64,000 bases of DNA from Burkholderiales bacterium PBB2 (GCA_002255955.1 NKIM01000010.1:62001-126000), one strand, 5' to 3'; counted from the stretch's first letter, positions 16,979 to 26,721 are shown. Numbers and translations are program-made. The notes: generated by a model not told the origin, from the letters alone.

Positions 16979-18913
16979 TCACTGATTGGCGGCGGGGCGC
17001 AGCAGGCTGGGTCGGGCGCCGAAGCGCTTGAGGATGGCTTGTTCGATGCCGCTGGCGTCCAGGCCGCAAGCCGCCATCAGCTTGGGCACCTCGCCGTGCT
17101 CGATGAATTCATCAGGCAGGCCCAGCACCAGCACCGGCGGATTGAGGCCGGCGGCTTGCAAGGCTTCCATCACGGCCGAGCCCGCACCGCCCATCAGGCA
17201 GCCGTCTTCCACGGTGACGAGGGCATCGTGCGTGCGTGCCAGCTCGGTGACCAGCTCGACATCGAGCGGCTTCACAAAACGCATATTGGCCACGGTGGCG
17301 TCGAGTTGCTCGGCCGCCTCCAAGGCCGGGTAGAGCAAGGTACCGAAAGCCAGGATGGCGATGCGCGGCGCACCGGCCGCGCCCGCGAGCTGCGGCTTGC
17401 TCGATTGCCGGCGCAGCTCGCCCTTGCCCCAGGGCAGGAGGCTCATGGTCTTCTGGACTTCCACGCCCACGCCAGCGCCACGCGGATAGCGCACCGTCAC
17501 CGGGCCGCTGTGCTGGTAGCCGGTGAAGAGCGCCTGGCGGCATTCGTTTTCATCCGCCGGGGTCAGCACCGCCATATTCGGGATGCAGCGAGTGAAGGCG
17601 ATGTCGTAGTTGCCGGCGTGGGTGGCGCCATCGGCCCCGACCAGACCGGCACGGTCCAGGGCGAACAGCACCGGCAGGTTCTGTAGGGCCACGTCGTGGA
17701 TCAATTGGTCATATGCACGCTGCAGGAAAGTGGAATAGATCGCCACCACCGGCTTCATGCCCTCGCAAGCCATGCCGCCGGCCACCGTCACCGCATGCTG
17801 CTCGGCGATACCGACATCGTGGTAGCGGGTCGGGAAGCGCTTGTGGAACTCCACCATGCCCGAACCTTCGCGCATGGCCGGCGTGATGCCGATCAGGCGG
17901 CTGTCGGCCTCGGCCATATCGCAGAGCCAGTCGCCGAAGACCTGGGTGAAGCTGATCTTGGCCGGCGCTGCCGATTTGACGAAACCGACCGATGGGTCGA
18001 ACTTGCCGGGTGCGGCGTGGTACTTGACCGGATCGGCCTCGGCCAGCTTGTAGCCCTGACCCTTCTTGGTGACCACATGGAGGAACTGCGGGCCCTTTTT
18101 GCTGCGCAGATTCTCCAGGGTCGGAATCAAGGCATCGAGGTCGTGGCCATCGATGGGGCCGACGTAGTTGAAGCCGAACTCTTCGAAGATGGTGCCAGGC
18201 ACAACCATGCCCTTGGTGTGCTCTTCAAAGCGCTTGGCAAATTCGTACAGCGGCGTGTTCTTCAACACCGATTTGGCGCCTTCACGCGCTGAGGCGTAGA
18301 AGCTGCCGCTCATCAGGCGGGCCAGGTATTTGTTCAGCGCGCCGACCGGCGGGCTGATCGACATGTCGTTGTCGTTCAGGATCACCAGCACATCGCCCAT
18401 CACGCCGCCGTGGGCGACACCGGCATTGTTCAACGCTTCGAAAGCCATGCCGGCCGTCATCGCCCCGTCACCGATGATGGCCACGGCCTTGCGGTCCTCT
18501 CCCTTGATCTTGGCGGCCATGGCCATGCCGTGGGCGGCCGAGATGGAGGTGCTCGAGTGACCGGTGCCGAAGGTGTCGTACTCGCTCTCGTCGCGGCGCG
18601 GAAAGCCACTGATACCGCCGAAATGGCGGATGGTGGCGAGCGCGTCGCGGCGGCCGGTCAAGACCTTGTGCGGATAGGTTTGATGGCCCACATCCCAGAC
18701 CAGACGGTCGTGCGGCGTGTTGAACACATAGTGCAGGGCCACGGTCAGCTCGACCGTGCCCAGATTGGAGCCCAGATGACCGCCGATGCGCGAATTGGAC
18801 AAGGTGTCCAGCACATAAGCGCGCAATTCACCGGCCAGCTTGGGCAGCTCGGTGCGAGGCAGGCGGCGCAGATCGGCCGGGCTGTTGATGGTGTGCAGCA
18901 GAGAGTCACTCAT
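16979..18913 (-). CDS. dxs: 1-deoxy-D-xylulose-5-phosphate synthase
   Basis: Thiamine-diphosphate enzyme of 644 residues condensing pyruvate and glyceraldehyde-3-phosphate, the first and rate-limiting step of the MEP isoprenoid pathway. The N-terminal TPP-binding part has [10 protein letters not shown] and the [16 protein letters not shown] motif; the central pyrimidine-binding part has G-I-A-E-Q-H-A-V-T; a transketolase C-terminal domain follows. The length is normal. It lies 21 bases downstream of ispA, so xseB-ispA-dxs form one operon, an arrangement widespread in proteobacteria. Confidence 0.96.
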   Translation of the reverse strand: MSDSLLHTINSPADLRRLPRTELPKLAGELRAYVLDTLSNSRIGGHLGSNLGTVELTVALHYVFNTPHDRLVWDVGHQTYPHKVLTGRRDALATIRHFGGISGFPRRDESEYDTFGTGHSSTSISAAHGMAMAAKIKGEDRKAVAIIGDGAMTAGMAFEALNNAGVAHGGVMGDVLVILNDNDMSISPPVGALNKYLARLMSGSFYASAREGAKSVLKNTPLYEFAKRFEEHTKGMVVPGTIFEEFGFNYVGPIDGHDLDALIPTLENLRSKKGPQFLHVVTKKGQGYKLAEADPVKYHAAPGKFDPSVGFVKSAAPAKISFTQVFGDWLCDMAEADSRLIGITPAMREGSGMVEFHKRFPTRYHDVGIAEQHAVTVAGGMACEGMKPVVAIYSTFLQRAYDQLIHDVALQNLPVLFALDRAGLVGADGATHAGNYDIAFTRCIPNMAVLTPADENECRQALFTGYQHSGPVTVRYPRGAGVGVEVQKTMSLLPWGKGELRRQSSKPQLAGAAGAPRIAILAFGTLLYPALEAAEQLDATVANMRFVKPLDVELVTELARTHDALVTVEDGCLMGGAGSAVMEALQAAGLNPPVLVLGLPDEFIEHGEVPKLMAACGLDASGIEQAILKRFGARPSLLRPAANQ

Positions 18914-18934
18914 GGATGATGGTGCCGCGTTTGC

Positions 18935-19849
18935 TCAGTTGTCTCGTTCCACGACCATATCGGCCAGCAGGCCCAACCAGGCAGTGTTGCGCAGGCCGGT
19001 GGCCGCCAGGGCCCGATGGGCGTCGTCGCGCAGCTGGCGAGCCAGGGCGCGGGCAGGCTCCAGGCCCAGCACCGACACGTAAGTCGGCTTGTTGGCGTCC
19101 TGGTCCTTGCCGGCAGTCTTGCCCAGCACGGTGGAGTCTTGGGTCACATCGAGGATGTCATCGACCACCTGGAAGGCCAGGCCGAGGGCCGCGCCGTAAT
19201 CCGACAAGGCCTGGCGCGCGGCCGGGCTGATGTCGCCGCAGGCTGCGCCCATCATCACACTGGCTTGCAGCAAGACGCCGGTCTTGCGGCGGTGCATGTC
19301 ACGCAGCGTGCATTCATCGAGCTGCTTGCCCACGCTGGCCAGGTCGATGGCCTGGCCACCGGCCATGCCAGCATGGCCGGCCGAACGGGCCAGCAGGCTG
19401 CACAAGCGGGCTTGCAAGGCCGGCGCCATGTCGGAGTCCGCCTCGTCCGGTGTCAGCACCTCGAAGGCCAGGGCCTGCATGGCGTCGCCCGCCAGCATGG
19501 CCTGGGCCTCGCCGAACTTGACGTGCACGGTGGGCTTGCCACGGCGCAGCACATCGTCATCCATGCAAGGCATGTCGTCATGCACCAGAGAGTAGGCATG
19601 AATCAACTCCACCGCACAGGCGGCGCGCATGGCCGCGCCCGGATGACCGGCCACGGCTTCGCAGGTGGCCAGCACCAGCAAGGGGCGCAGGCGCTTGCCG
19701 CCGTCGAGCACCGCATAGCGCATGGCTTCGCCCAGACCGGCCGGGGCATCCTCGGGGACAAAGGCGTCCAGCGCTGATTCACAAGCAGCGAGCGAGCGCT
19801 GCATCCATTGTTCAAACACACCAGCATCCACGCTCAGGACTCTCCCCAT
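18935..19849 (-). CDS. ispA: Farnesyl diphosphate synthase (polyprenyl synthetase family)
   Basis: Short-chain trans-prenyltransferase of 304 residues joining isopentenyl and dimethylallyl units to farnesyl diphosphate. The first aspartate-rich motif is D-D-M-P-C-M-D-D-D and the second is [13 protein letters not shown] near the N-terminus binds the diphosphate. Start choice is uncertain: the ATG at 19849 overlaps the end of xseB by 16 bases, and a GTG at 19831 has GGGGAGAG just in front and would not overlap. It is between xseB and dxs and supplies the step after the MEP pathway. Confidence 0.93.
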   Translation of the reverse strand: MGRVLSVDAGVFEQWMQRSLAACESALDAFVPEDAPAGLGEAMRYAVLDGGKRLRPLLVLATCEAVAGHPGAAMRAACAVELIHAYSLVHDDMPCMDDDVLRRGKPTVHVKFGEAQAMLAGDAMQALAFEVLTPDEADSDMAPALQARLCSLLARSAGHAGMAGGQAIDLASVGKQLDECTLRDMHRRKTGVLLQASVMMGAACGDISPAARQALSDYGAALGLAFQVVDDILDVTQDSTVLGKTAGKDQDANKPTYVSVLGLEPARALARQLRDDAHRALAATGLRNTAWLGLLADMVVERDN

Positions 19850-20121
19850 TGTTTCAATCCCTCGCCCTCCAGCACCTTGACTTGTTGTTCTACGGCCTGC
19901 AGTCGCGATCGGCACAGCCCCAAGAGGCCGGCACCCCGCTTGTAACTCTCCAGCAACTGATCGAGCGGCAGCTGGCCACCCTCCATATCGGCCAGCAAAC
20001 GCTCCAGCTCAGCGAGCGCCTGCTCGTAGCTGAGATGTGCCAAATCCTCCTCCGCCTGCGAGGCGGCGGCTTTGGATGCGGCTTTGGACGCGCTGCTGGA
20101 TCGGGTCATTGTTCGAGACAA
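19834..20121 (-). CDS. xseB: Exodeoxyribonuclease VII small subunit
   Basis: Small subunit of exonuclease VII, 95 residues, which with XseA degrades single-stranded DNA. The core [20 protein letters not shown] is the family signature, followed by L-E-S-Y-K-R-G and the C-R-S-R-L block. The N-terminus is a serine/alanine/lysine-rich extension of about 25 residues, longer than in E. coli (80 residues total there). First gene of the operon with ispA and dxs, the usual genomic partners. Confidence 0.92.
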   Translation of the reverse strand: MSRTMTRSSSASKAASKAAASQAEEDLAHLSYEQALAELERLLADMEGGQLPLDQLLESYKRGAGLLGLCRSRLQAVEQQVKVLEGEGLKQWGES

Positions 20122-20445
20122 GCAAACCGCGATTGTAGTCAGTGCGCCACGCCCGCCCGCAGCGGCAATGTCAGCCGGCCGCCACGACTGAAACGGCGGG
20201 TAACTTGACAGGCCGGGGCGCTTGAAGGCTGGCCTGGGTACAATCCCGCCTCCTTGCCTGCTCGCAGCACGGCAAGCCCCAGAGTAGAAACCCGCACGGG
20301 GCGCCGTTCAGCAGCACCCCAGCTTGCTTCTCCTGGGCTGCATGCTTTTTCATCCTTTTCTTTTCCACAGCAGGCCTGCGCGCATCTGGCGCGGCCGGTG
20401 TTGGCATGGGCCGACACCCCGGTTCCTAGGAGACCCACTTGGATC
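20122..20445 (+). other. Intergenic leader upstream of the Rieske oxygenase gene
   Basis: A 324-base noncoding gap between divergent xseB and the Rieske gene. It contains an imperfect hairpin around 20309-20342 (CCCAG against CTGGG, extended by GCAG against CTGC) and a pyrimidine-rich stretch (TTTTTCATCCTTTTC) before the ribosome-binding site AGGAGA at 20428-20433. A TTGACA and a TACAAT are present but 28 bases apart, so I do not call a promoter. It could be a structured 5' leader. Confidence 0.35.
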
Positions 20446-21603
20446 ATGTCCGACCTGAGCATCGCCCTCTCAGTGATTGAAACACCGCACAGCTCCGGCG
20501 CCAGCCCTGCCAACTCGGCAGGCGCCAGCACCGTCACCCAGCTGCCCGTGACATCCTATTTCGATGAAGCTCTGTTCCAGCGCGAGCAGGCGCTGATCTT
20601 CCAGGCCGGCCCGCGCTACATCGGCCATGCCCTGGCCGTGCCGGAGGTGGGCGACTACTACGCCCTGCCGCAGGAAAAAGAAGGCCGCGCCCTGGTGCGC
20701 ACCCCCAAAGGCCTGGAGTTGATCTCCAACGTCTGCCGCCATCGCCAGGCTGTGATGCTGCGCGGCCGAGGCAACACCCGCAGCAACATCGTCTGCCCGC
20801 TCCACCGCTGGACCTACAGCCTGCAGGGCGAGCTGATCGGTGCACCGCATTTCGATCACGATCCCTGCCTGAACCTGAACAACTACAAGCTGCGCGAGTG
20901 GAACGGCCTGCTGTTCGAGGACAACGGCCACGATGTCGCCGCCTCGCTGAAGAATCTAGGGGCAGCTGCCCAACTCGATTTCTCGGGCTATGTGCTGGAC
21001 AAGGTCCATGTGCACGAGTGCGACTACAACTGGAAGACCTTCATCGAGGTCTACCTCGAGGACTACCACGTCGGCCCCTTCCACCCAGGCCTGGGTCAAT
21101 TCGTGACCTGCGACGATCTCGCCTGGGAGTTCGGCGAGCACCATTCGGTGCAGACCGTGGGCATTCACAAGGATCTGGCCAAACCCGGCTCGCCCGTCTA
21201 CCAGCGCTGGCATGAACAGTTGCTCAAGTACCGCGAAGGCCGCCCGCCGGAATCGGGCGCTATCTGGCTGACCTACTACCCGCACATCATGGTCGAGTGG
21301 TACCCGCATGTGCTGGTGGTGTCCACACTGTTCCCACAAGGCCCGCAAAAGACCGCCAACATCGTCGAGTTCTACTACCCCGAGGAAATCGCCGCCTTCG
21401 AGCGCGACTTCGTCGAGGCCCACCAGGCTGCCTATATGGAAACCTGCGTAGAAGACGACGAAATCGCCCTGCGCATGGACCAAGGCCGGCGCGCCCTGAT
21501 GGAGCGTGGCGACAACGAAGTCGGCCCCTACCAGAGCCCGATGGAAGACGGCATGCGCCATTTCCACCAGTGGTACCGGCGCGAGATGAAACTGGATCGC
21601 TGA
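20446..21603 (+). CDS. Rieske 2Fe-2S aromatic-ring-hydroxylating oxygenase, alpha subunit
   Basis: Oxygenase component of 385 residues. The Rieske cluster ligands are C-R-H followed about 20 residues later by C-P-L-H (near residues 101-125). The mononuclear iron site is in the segment E-D-Y-H-V-G-P-F-H. Together they make a complete ring-hydroxylating oxygenase alpha subunit, which takes electrons from a separate reductase. No reductase or beta subunit is adjacent, so the electron donor is encoded elsewhere. The ATG at 20446 was chosen because AGGAGA lies upstream and the longer frame runs through low-complexity noncoding sequence. The substrate is unknown; quaternary amines, carnitine-like compounds or aromatics are all possible. 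Confidence 0.85.
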   Translation: MSDLSIALSVIETPHSSGASPANSAGASTVTQLPVTSYFDEALFQREQALIFQAGPRYIGHALAVPEVGDYYALPQEKEGRALVRTPKGLELISNVCRHRQAVMLRGRGNTRSNIVCPLHRWTYSLQGELIGAPHFDHDPCLNLNNYKLREWNGLLFEDNGHDVAASLKNLGAAAQLDFSGYVLDKVHVHECDYNWKTFIEVYLEDYHVGPFHPGLGQFVTCDDLAWEFGEHHSVQTVGIHKDLAKPGSPVYQRWHEQLLKYREGRPPESGAIWLTYYPHIMVEWYPHVLVVSTLFPQGPQKTANIVEFYYPEEIAAFERDFVEAHQAAYMETCVEDDEIALRMDQGRRALMERGDNEVGPYQSPMEDGMRHFHQWYRREMKLDR

Positions 21604-21633
21604 GCGCCCAGCCACCCTCTGCCCAAGCCCTCG

Positions 21634-21674
21634 CAACGCCCTGCGCAGCCGTCCTGCCGGGGCGTTGTCTTTTC
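21634..21674 (+). terminator. Rho-independent terminator after the Rieske gene
   Basis: Perfect 8-base stem CAACGCCC / GGGCGTTG (21634-21641 and 21660-21667), GC-rich loop, followed by TCTTTTCT. It lies about 30 bases after the Rieske stop codon and before the EamA transporter. Confidence 0.7.
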
Positions 21675-21704
21675 TGAGCCCTACCCTCGATTGCTCTGCC
21701 CGCC

Positions 21705-22625
21705 ATGTCCGCCTCCTTGCTGATCATCGCCGCCACGTTCTTGTTCGCCAGCATGGGCGTCTGCGTCAAGCTGGCCTCGGCCTACTACGACGCCAGCGAG
21801 ATCGTCATGTACCGCAGCCTGATCGGCGTGCTGCTCGTGGCAGGCATGGCACTGGCGCAAGGCAAAAGCCTGCGCACCTCCGTGCCGCTCAAGCACTTCG
21901 GCCGCAGCCTGGCGGGCGTGCTGGCCCTCTCGCTGTGGTTCTACTCGATCAGCCAGCTGCCCCTGAGCACGGCCATGACGCTGAGCTATATGTCCTCGGT
22001 CTGGATGGCGGTGTTCATGATTCTGGGCGCCCTGCTGTTCAAGACGGCGCCGGTCCGCCCGCGTCTGGTGGCTGCGGTGCTGCTGGGCTTTGTCGGCGTG
22101 GCCCTGGTGCTGCGCCCGACCCTGGCGCAAGACCAGATCACGGCTGGCCTGATCGGCCTGGTCGCCGGCATGCTCTCGGCCCTGGCCTATTTGCAGGTGG
22201 CCGGCCTGGGCCGGGCAGGCGAACCGGAGTACCGCGTGGTGTTTTACTTCTCGCTGGGCGGCGTGCTGGCCGGGGCGCTGATCACATTCGGCATGCAACA
22301 GCTGGGCCTGAGCCAGGGCCTGCACGCGCACAGCCTGAAAGGCGCCGGCCTGCTGCTGGCCGTCGGCCTGCTGGCCACCGCGGCCCAGCTGATGATGACG
22401 CGCGCCTACGGCCGTGGCAAAGCCCTGGTCAACGCAGCACTGCAGTACCTGGGCATCGTGTTTTCGGTCGGCTATGCCATGCTGTTCTTCGGCGAGCAGG
22501 TCGATGCCGGTGCGCTGATCGGCATGGGCTTGATCGTGGCTGCGGGCGTGGGCGCCAGCTGGGCGCAAGCCGGTAGACAATCACTGCCCGTACCCGCCGC
22601 AGCCCAGGAATCGCGCACGCCATGA
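21705..22625 (+). CDS. EamA/DMT family transporter
   Basis: Inner-membrane transporter of 306 residues with ten hydrophobic segments arranged as two EamA repeats. It opens directly with a hydrophobic helix (L-L-I-I-A-A-T-F-L-F-A-S-M-G) and has the typical Y-R-S-L-I-G motif after the second helix and Q-Y-L-G-I-V-F near the ninth. The substrate is unknown; family members export amino acids, purines and other metabolites. Its stop overlaps the start of the following sulfurtransferase by four bases (ATGA), so the two are co-translated, which might hint at a sulfur-containing substrate. Confidence 0.85.
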   Translation: MSASLLIIAATFLFASMGVCVKLASAYYDASEIVMYRSLIGVLLVAGMALAQGKSLRTSVPLKHFGRSLAGVLALSLWFYSISQLPLSTAMTLSYMSSVWMAVFMILGALLFKTAPVRPRLVAAVLLGFVGVALVLRPTLAQDQITAGLIGLVAGMLSALAYLQVAGLGRAGEPEYRVVFYFSLGGVLAGALITFGMQQLGLSQGLHAHSLKGAGLLLAVGLLATAAQLMMTRAYGRGKALVNAALQYLGIVFSVGYAMLFFGEQVDAGALIGMGLIVAAGVGASWAQAGRQSLPVPAAAQESRTP

Positions 22626-23497
22626 ACCCCGCTCGCTTTCAGACCCTGATCTCCGCCACTGAACTGCAGCAGGCCCAGGCCGCCGGCCAGGCCCTGCTGC
22701 TGATCGACACCAGCTTCGACCTCGCCGACACCGCCGCCGGCGAACGCAGCCATGCCCAGGGCCACCTGCCCGGCGCGCATTACCTGCACCTGGATCGTGA
22801 TCTGAGCGCCGCCAAGACCGGGCCGGATGGCCGTTTCCGCGGCCGCCACCCCCTGCCCGATCGCGCCGAGTTCGCTGCCCGCATGGCCGCACTCGGCCTG
22901 CGCCCGGGCCTGCAGGTCGTGGCCTACGACGGCCAAGGCGGCATGTATGCCGCCCGCCTGTGGTGGATGCTGCGCTGGATCGGCCACGCCGAGGTGGCCG
23001 TGCTGGACGGCGGCCATGCCGCCTGGGTGGCGGCCGGTGGCGCGCTGAGCACCGCCCCGGCGCTGACGGAAGCGAACCCCAGCACCTCGCCCCTCCCCCT
23101 GCCCGACAGCCTGCTGCCCCAGCTGGATGCCGATGCGCTGCAGCGTCAGCTGGGCCGCCTGCGCCTGATCGACGCGCGCGCGCCCGAGCGCTTCCGAGGC
23201 GAGGTGGAGCCGCTGGACGCCAAGGCCGGCCACATCCCCGGTGCCCGCAACCGCCTGTTCAAGACCAATCTGCAGGACGATGGCCGTTTCAAGCCGGCCG
23301 AGCAGCTGCGTCAGGAATTCCACGGCCTGCTGGCGCCGTTCGCCCCGGCGGAGGTGGTGCACCAGTGCGGCTCGGGCGTCACCGCCTGCCACAACCTGCT
23401 GGCCATGGAGCATGCCGGCTTGAGCGGCTCGCGCCTTTACCCCGGCTCCTGGAGCGAATGGTCCTCGGACCCAAGCCGGCCGGTGGCCCAGGGCTGA
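22622..23497 (+). CDS. Sulfurtransferase with two rhodanese domains
   Basis: Thiosulfate or 3-mercaptopyruvate sulfurtransferase of 291 residues. The N-terminal rhodanese domain is non-catalytic; the C-terminal domain carries the active-site cysteine in the loop C-G-S-G-V-T-A (near residue 246). G-S-G-V-T is the loop form typical of mercaptopyruvate sulfurtransferases, but the substrate is not certain from sequence. Also present are G-H-L-P-G-A and G-H-I-P-G-A-R-N at the ends of CH2A-type motifs. It is translationally coupled to the EamA transporter by a 4-base overlap. Confidence 0.88.
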   Translation: MNPARFQTLISATELQQAQAAGQALLLIDTSFDLADTAAGERSHAQGHLPGAHYLHLDRDLSAAKTGPDGRFRGRHPLPDRAEFAARMAALGLRPGLQVVAYDGQGGMYAARLWWMLRWIGHAEVAVLDGGHAAWVAAGGALSTAPALTEANPSTSPLPLPDSLLPQLDADALQRQLGRLRLIDARAPERFRGEVEPLDAKAGHIPGARNRLFKTNLQDDGRFKPAEQLRQEFHGLLAPFAPAEVVHQCGSGVTACHNLLAMEHAGLSGSRLYPGSWSEWSSDPSRPVAQG

Positions 23498-23586
23498 AAA
23501 CCTGACTGGGCATTTCACTTGACATAGCGCAAGATGGGCGGGCGGTCCTGCCCTGAAACTGAACCCCACAACAACGGAGGTTTGCC

Positions 23587-24021
23587 ATGTTCAAGCGCAT
23601 TCTGGTGCCCACTGACGGTTCTGACATTTCCACCAAGGCCACCCACACGGCCATCGCCCTGGCCAAGGTGCATGGCGCCACGATTTACTCGCTGAGCGTC
23701 AAGGAACCCTTCCCCTACAGCGCCGTGTCGGAAATGCAGCCGACGCCGCCGCAGGAGTTCTTCGACGCGCAGGAACGCATCGCCAGTGCCCGCGTCAAGG
23801 CCGTGCTGGCCCTGGCCGAAGCGGCCGGCGTGCCCCATGAAGGCCACACCCTTGAAGCCCTGCACGCCTGGGAGGCCATCATCGAGCACGCAGGCAAGAA
23901 CGACTGCGATCTGGTCGTCATGGCCTCGCACGGCCGCCGCGGCGTGCAAGCACTCCTGCTGGGCAGCGAGACCCAGAAGGTGCTGACGCACTGCACCGTG
24001 CCGGTACTGGTGGTTCGCTAA
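23587..24021 (+). CDS. Universal stress protein UspA family
   Basis: Cytosolic 144-residue single-domain universal stress protein. The N-terminus M-F-K-R-I-L-V-P-T-D-G-S and the C-terminal nucleotide-binding signature G-x2-G-x9-S (read here as M-A-S-H-G-R-R-G followed by L-G-S-E-T-Q-K-V) place it with the ATP-binding subgroup. Such proteins rise during stress and growth arrest. ACGGAGG stands in front of the start. It is monocistronic, with a strong terminator after it. Confidence 0.9.
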   Translation: MFKRILVPTDGSDISTKATHTAIALAKVHGATIYSLSVKEPFPYSAVSEMQPTPPQEFFDAQERIASARVKAVLALAEAAGVPHEGHTLEALHAWEAIIEHAGKNDCDLVVMASHGRRGVQALLLGSETQKVLTHCTVPVLVVR

Positions 24022-24044
24022 ACCTTCACCCTCGCCCAAAAATC

Positions 24045-24080
24045 AAAGGCCGGGCTGCAGCGTGCAGCGCCGGCCTTTTT
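24045..24080 (+). terminator. Rho-independent terminator after the universal stress gene
   Basis: AAAGGCCGG pairs perfectly with CCGGCCTTT (24045-24053 with 24070-24078); inside it GCTGCA pairs with TGCAGC around a 3-base loop. The helix ends in a run of five T. With A-runs on the left side it could also act on the minus strand, for the convergent ZIP gene. Confidence 0.9.
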
Positions 24081-24131
24081 CACGGGCGCCCGAGATTGCG
24101 CTCGGCCTCCGTGATGACCTCAGTGATCACA

Positions 24132-24908
24132 TCAGTGGTGGCCTGACACCGCCACCACCACCAACGGAATCGCCAAACCGGCACTCAGCCACAAGAGCTG
24201 CAGCCAGGTTTCGCGCAGCGGCAGACGGCGTTGCAGCTGCGGGATCAAGTCAGCCACCGCCACGTAAATGAAGCTGCTGCTGGCCGCCACCAGCAGGAAG
24301 GGGAACAAACTTTCCCAGGGGCCGACCACAAAATAGCCCAGCACCCCGCCCAGCACCGCCGACAGGCCCGAGATGGCATTGAACAGGAGCGCCTTGCCGC
24401 GCGAGAAGCCGGCATTGAGCAGCACGATGTAGTCGCCCACCTCTTGCGGGATCTCATGCGCAATGATGGCCAGCGAAGTGACCAGACCCAGATGCGGGTC
24501 AGCCAGAAAAGCTGCCGCGATGATGATGCCGTCGCAGAAATTGTGGATGCTGTCGCCCACCAGCACGCTCAGGCCGCCGCGCCCGGCTTGCTCGACATCG
24601 AAATGGTGATGGTGGTGGTGACCATCGCCCTCGTGGTGGTGGTTGTGGCGATAGAGCTCGGCCTTCTCCAGCAGAAAGAAGAACAGCAGGCCGCCCAGCA
24701 GGGTCATGAACAAGGCATGCGGGCTGGCCTGGCTCTCAAATGCTTCGGGCAGCACATGGAGCAAGGCCGTGCCCAGCAGCACGCCGGTGGACAGACCCAC
24801 CAGGTGTTTCACCACCCGCCCCAGCAAGGTGACGGTCACACTGGCCGCGATCAGCACCGAGAGCAGGCCGCCACTGAGGGTGGCCAGCACGATATAAAAC
24901 AGAGTCAT
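24132..24908 (-). CDS. ZIP family divalent metal transporter
   Basis: Inner-membrane metal importer of 258 residues with eight hydrophobic segments. The long cytosolic loop between TM3 and TM4 (about residues 92-112) is histidine-rich and may act as a metal sensor or buffer. TM4 and TM5 have the metal-binding signatures H-N-F-C-D-G and H-E-I-P-Q-E-x-G-D. Zinc is the usual substrate, with iron or manganese possible. I chose the ATG at 24908 since the first helix begins right after it; the longer frame adds 26 improbable residues. Confidence 0.9.
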   Translation of the reverse strand: MTLFYIVLATLSGGLLSVLIAASVTVTLLGRVVKHLVGLSTGVLLGTALLHVLPEAFESQASPHALFMTLLGGLLFFFLLEKAELYRHNHHHEGDGHHHHHHFDVEQAGRGGLSVLVGDSIHNFCDGIIIAAAFLADPHLGLVTSLAIIAHEIPQEVGDYIVLLNAGFSRGKALLFNAISGLSAVLGGVLGYFVVGPWESLFPFLLVAASSSFIYVAVADLIPQLQRRLPLRETWLQLLWLSAGLAIPLVVVAVSGHH

Positions 24909-24996
24909 GTCATTCCAGGTGGTGGGTGCCGGCGGGTGCCCACACCGGCCGCGGCGCGAGGCAAGCGCCCGCCCACAACCGGTCATAAAAACAAAG

Positions 24997-25016
24997 GGGA
25001 GGCTGTTCAGCCTCCC
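24997..25016. other. Perfect 9-base hairpin between divergent ZIP and ppx genes
   Basis: GGGAGGCTG and CAGCCTCCC are separated by two bases, so the structure is nearly a continuous palindrome. It sits in the 266-base gap between the divergent starts of the ZIP gene and ppx. A-runs on its left side give a short T-rich tail on the minus strand. It may be a leader structure or a regulator site; nothing else in the gap is recognisable. Confidence 0.45.
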
Positions 25017-25174
25017 TGCAGCCGCGGTGGACCGGCCTGGACGGCCGCCACCTGAGCTCTGATCTTCATCTTAGCAAGCCTGTCAAGCGCCATGATCCCC
25101 ACGCAGCGCCACGCAGCGCCACACCGATGGCGAGCCGACACAGAGCTGCCTCGGTTTGCGCCGACAATGCCGCC

Positions 25175-26710
25175 ATGAATTTTCCTGCCGCCCCCCGCGC
25201 CGTCGAGTTTTCGCCGCCGGCCACCGCCCCGCTTGCCGCCATCGACATGGGCTCCAACAGCTTCCGCCTGGAGATCGCCCACCTGCCACGCGGCCAGTAC
25301 AAGCGCCTGGAGTACCTGAAGGAAACCGTGCGCCTGGGCGCCGGCCTGGACAGCGAAGGCATGCTGACCGAGGCGGCCATGCAGCGCGGCTTGGACTGCC
25401 TGCGCCGTTTCGCCAGCCGCCTGGAGGGTTTCCCTGCCGCGCGCGTGCGCGCCGTCGCCACCCAGACCCTGCGCGAAGCGCGCAACCGCAATGCCTTCCT
25501 GGCCCGCGCCCGCGAAGCCCTGGGCTACCCGATCGAGGTGATCTCGGGCCGCGAGGAAGCACGCCTGATCTTCGCCGGCGTCGCGCGCCTGCAGCCCTCC
25601 AACCTGCCGCGCCTGGTGATCGACATCGGCGGCCGCTCGACCGAGATGATTCTGGGCCGCGGCCGCAAGCCGCTGACGGCCGAATCCTTCCAGGTGGGCA
25701 GCGTCAGCCTGTCGCTGCGTTTTTTCCCTGACGGCCAGTTCACGCCCGAGGCCTTCCGCGCCGCCCAGGTGGCCGCGGGGGCCGAGCTCGAAGAAGCTTT
25801 CGCCCTGTTCAAACCCACCATGTGGCAGGAGGCCCTGGGCTCCTCGGGCACCGTGGGCGCGGTGGCTCAAATCCTGGCGGCCAGCGGCCAGACCGATGGC
25901 CGCATCACGCCCGAAGCCTTGCGCTGGTGCATCGAGCGCGCGCTGGAAGCCGGCAGCATGGACCGCCTGGACATGCCCGGCCTCAAGGAAGACCGCCGCG
26001 CCGTGGTCGGCGGCGGCCTGTGCATCCTCTACACCTTGCTGACCCAATTCGGCATCCCCGAGCTGCGGTCGGCCAAGGGCGCGCTGCGCCAGGGCGTGAT
26101 CTTCGACCTGGTCGAACGCCTGGAAACCGAGCGAGCCGGCGAGGGCGCCACCGTGCTGGACATGCGCGAGGCCTCGGTCGCCGCGCTGCAAAAGCGCTTC
26201 AGCGTCGACCTGCCCCAGGCCGCCCGCGTGCAAGACCTGGCCCTGCGCCTGCACAAGCAGCTGGCACCGCGCGCCAGCCGCACCCTGCAGCGCGAGCTGG
26301 CCTGGGCCGCCGCCTTGCACGAGATCGGCATGATGGTCTCGCACCACGACCACCACCGCCACAGCGCCTACCTGCTCTCGCATGTGGACGCGGCCGGTTT
26401 CTCGCAAGACCAGCTGCGCCGCCTGGCCGATCTGGCCCTGGGCCAGCGCGGTGGCCTGCGCAAGCTGGAAGCGCAGATGAGCGACGAAAGCCTGCTCTGG
26501 CAACTCTTGAGCCTGCGCCTGGCGGTGATCGCCTGCCATGCCCGCGGCGTGACCGAGCCCAAGGCCCTGAGCCTGCGTCGCAACGGCCGCCAGATCACCC
26601 TGAGCCTGCCCAAGGCCCTGCCCAACACCCAGCCACGCGCGCTCTACCTGCTGCAGGAAGAAGCGCAGGCCTGGGCCCGCTCGGGCGTGCTGGAATTGCT
26701 GCTGGCCTGA
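25175..26710 (+). CDS. ppx: Exopolyphosphatase (Ppx/GppA family)
   Basis: Protein of 511 residues of the Ppx/GppA phosphatase family, hydrolysing inorganic polyphosphate from its end, or (p)ppGpp-related pentaphosphate. The ASKHA-fold N-terminal motif is A-I-D-M-G-S-N-S-F-R-L; the second phosphate-binding block is V-I-D-I-G-G-R-S-T-E; and the C-terminal helical part has the HD-like H-E-I-G and H-H-D-H-H-R-H-S segments. The first ATG that gives the standard N-terminus is 25175. It converges on the ppk operon, so synthesis and breakdown of polyphosphate are encoded side by side. Confidence 0.9.
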   Translation: MNFPAAPRAVEFSPPATAPLAAIDMGSNSFRLEIAHLPRGQYKRLEYLKETVRLGAGLDSEGMLTEAAMQRGLDCLRRFASRLEGFPAARVRAVATQTLREARNRNAFLARAREALGYPIEVISGREEARLIFAGVARLQPSNLPRLVIDIGGRSTEMILGRGRKPLTAESFQVGSVSLSLRFFPDGQFTPEAFRAAQVAAGAELEEAFALFKPTMWQEALGSSGTVGAVAQILAASGQTDGRITPEALRWCIERALEAGSMDRLDMPGLKEDRRAVVGGGLCILYTLLTQFGIPELRSAKGALRQGVIFDLVERLETERAGEGATVLDMREASVAALQKRFSVDLPQAARVQDLALRLHKQLAPRASRTLQRELAWAAALHEIGMMVSHHDHHRHSAYLLSHVDAAGFSQDQLRRLADLALGQRGGLRKLEAQMSDESLLWQLLSLRLAVIACHARGVTEPKALSLRRNGRQITLSLPKALPNTQPRALYLLQEEAQAWARSGVLELLLA

Positions 26711-26721
26711 GGCCGCTGGGC

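Noticed and set aside
20205-20244. TTGACA and TACAAT as a promoter for the Rieske gene
   Set aside because: The two hexamers are 28 bases apart, far from the 16-18 required for a sigma-70 promoter.
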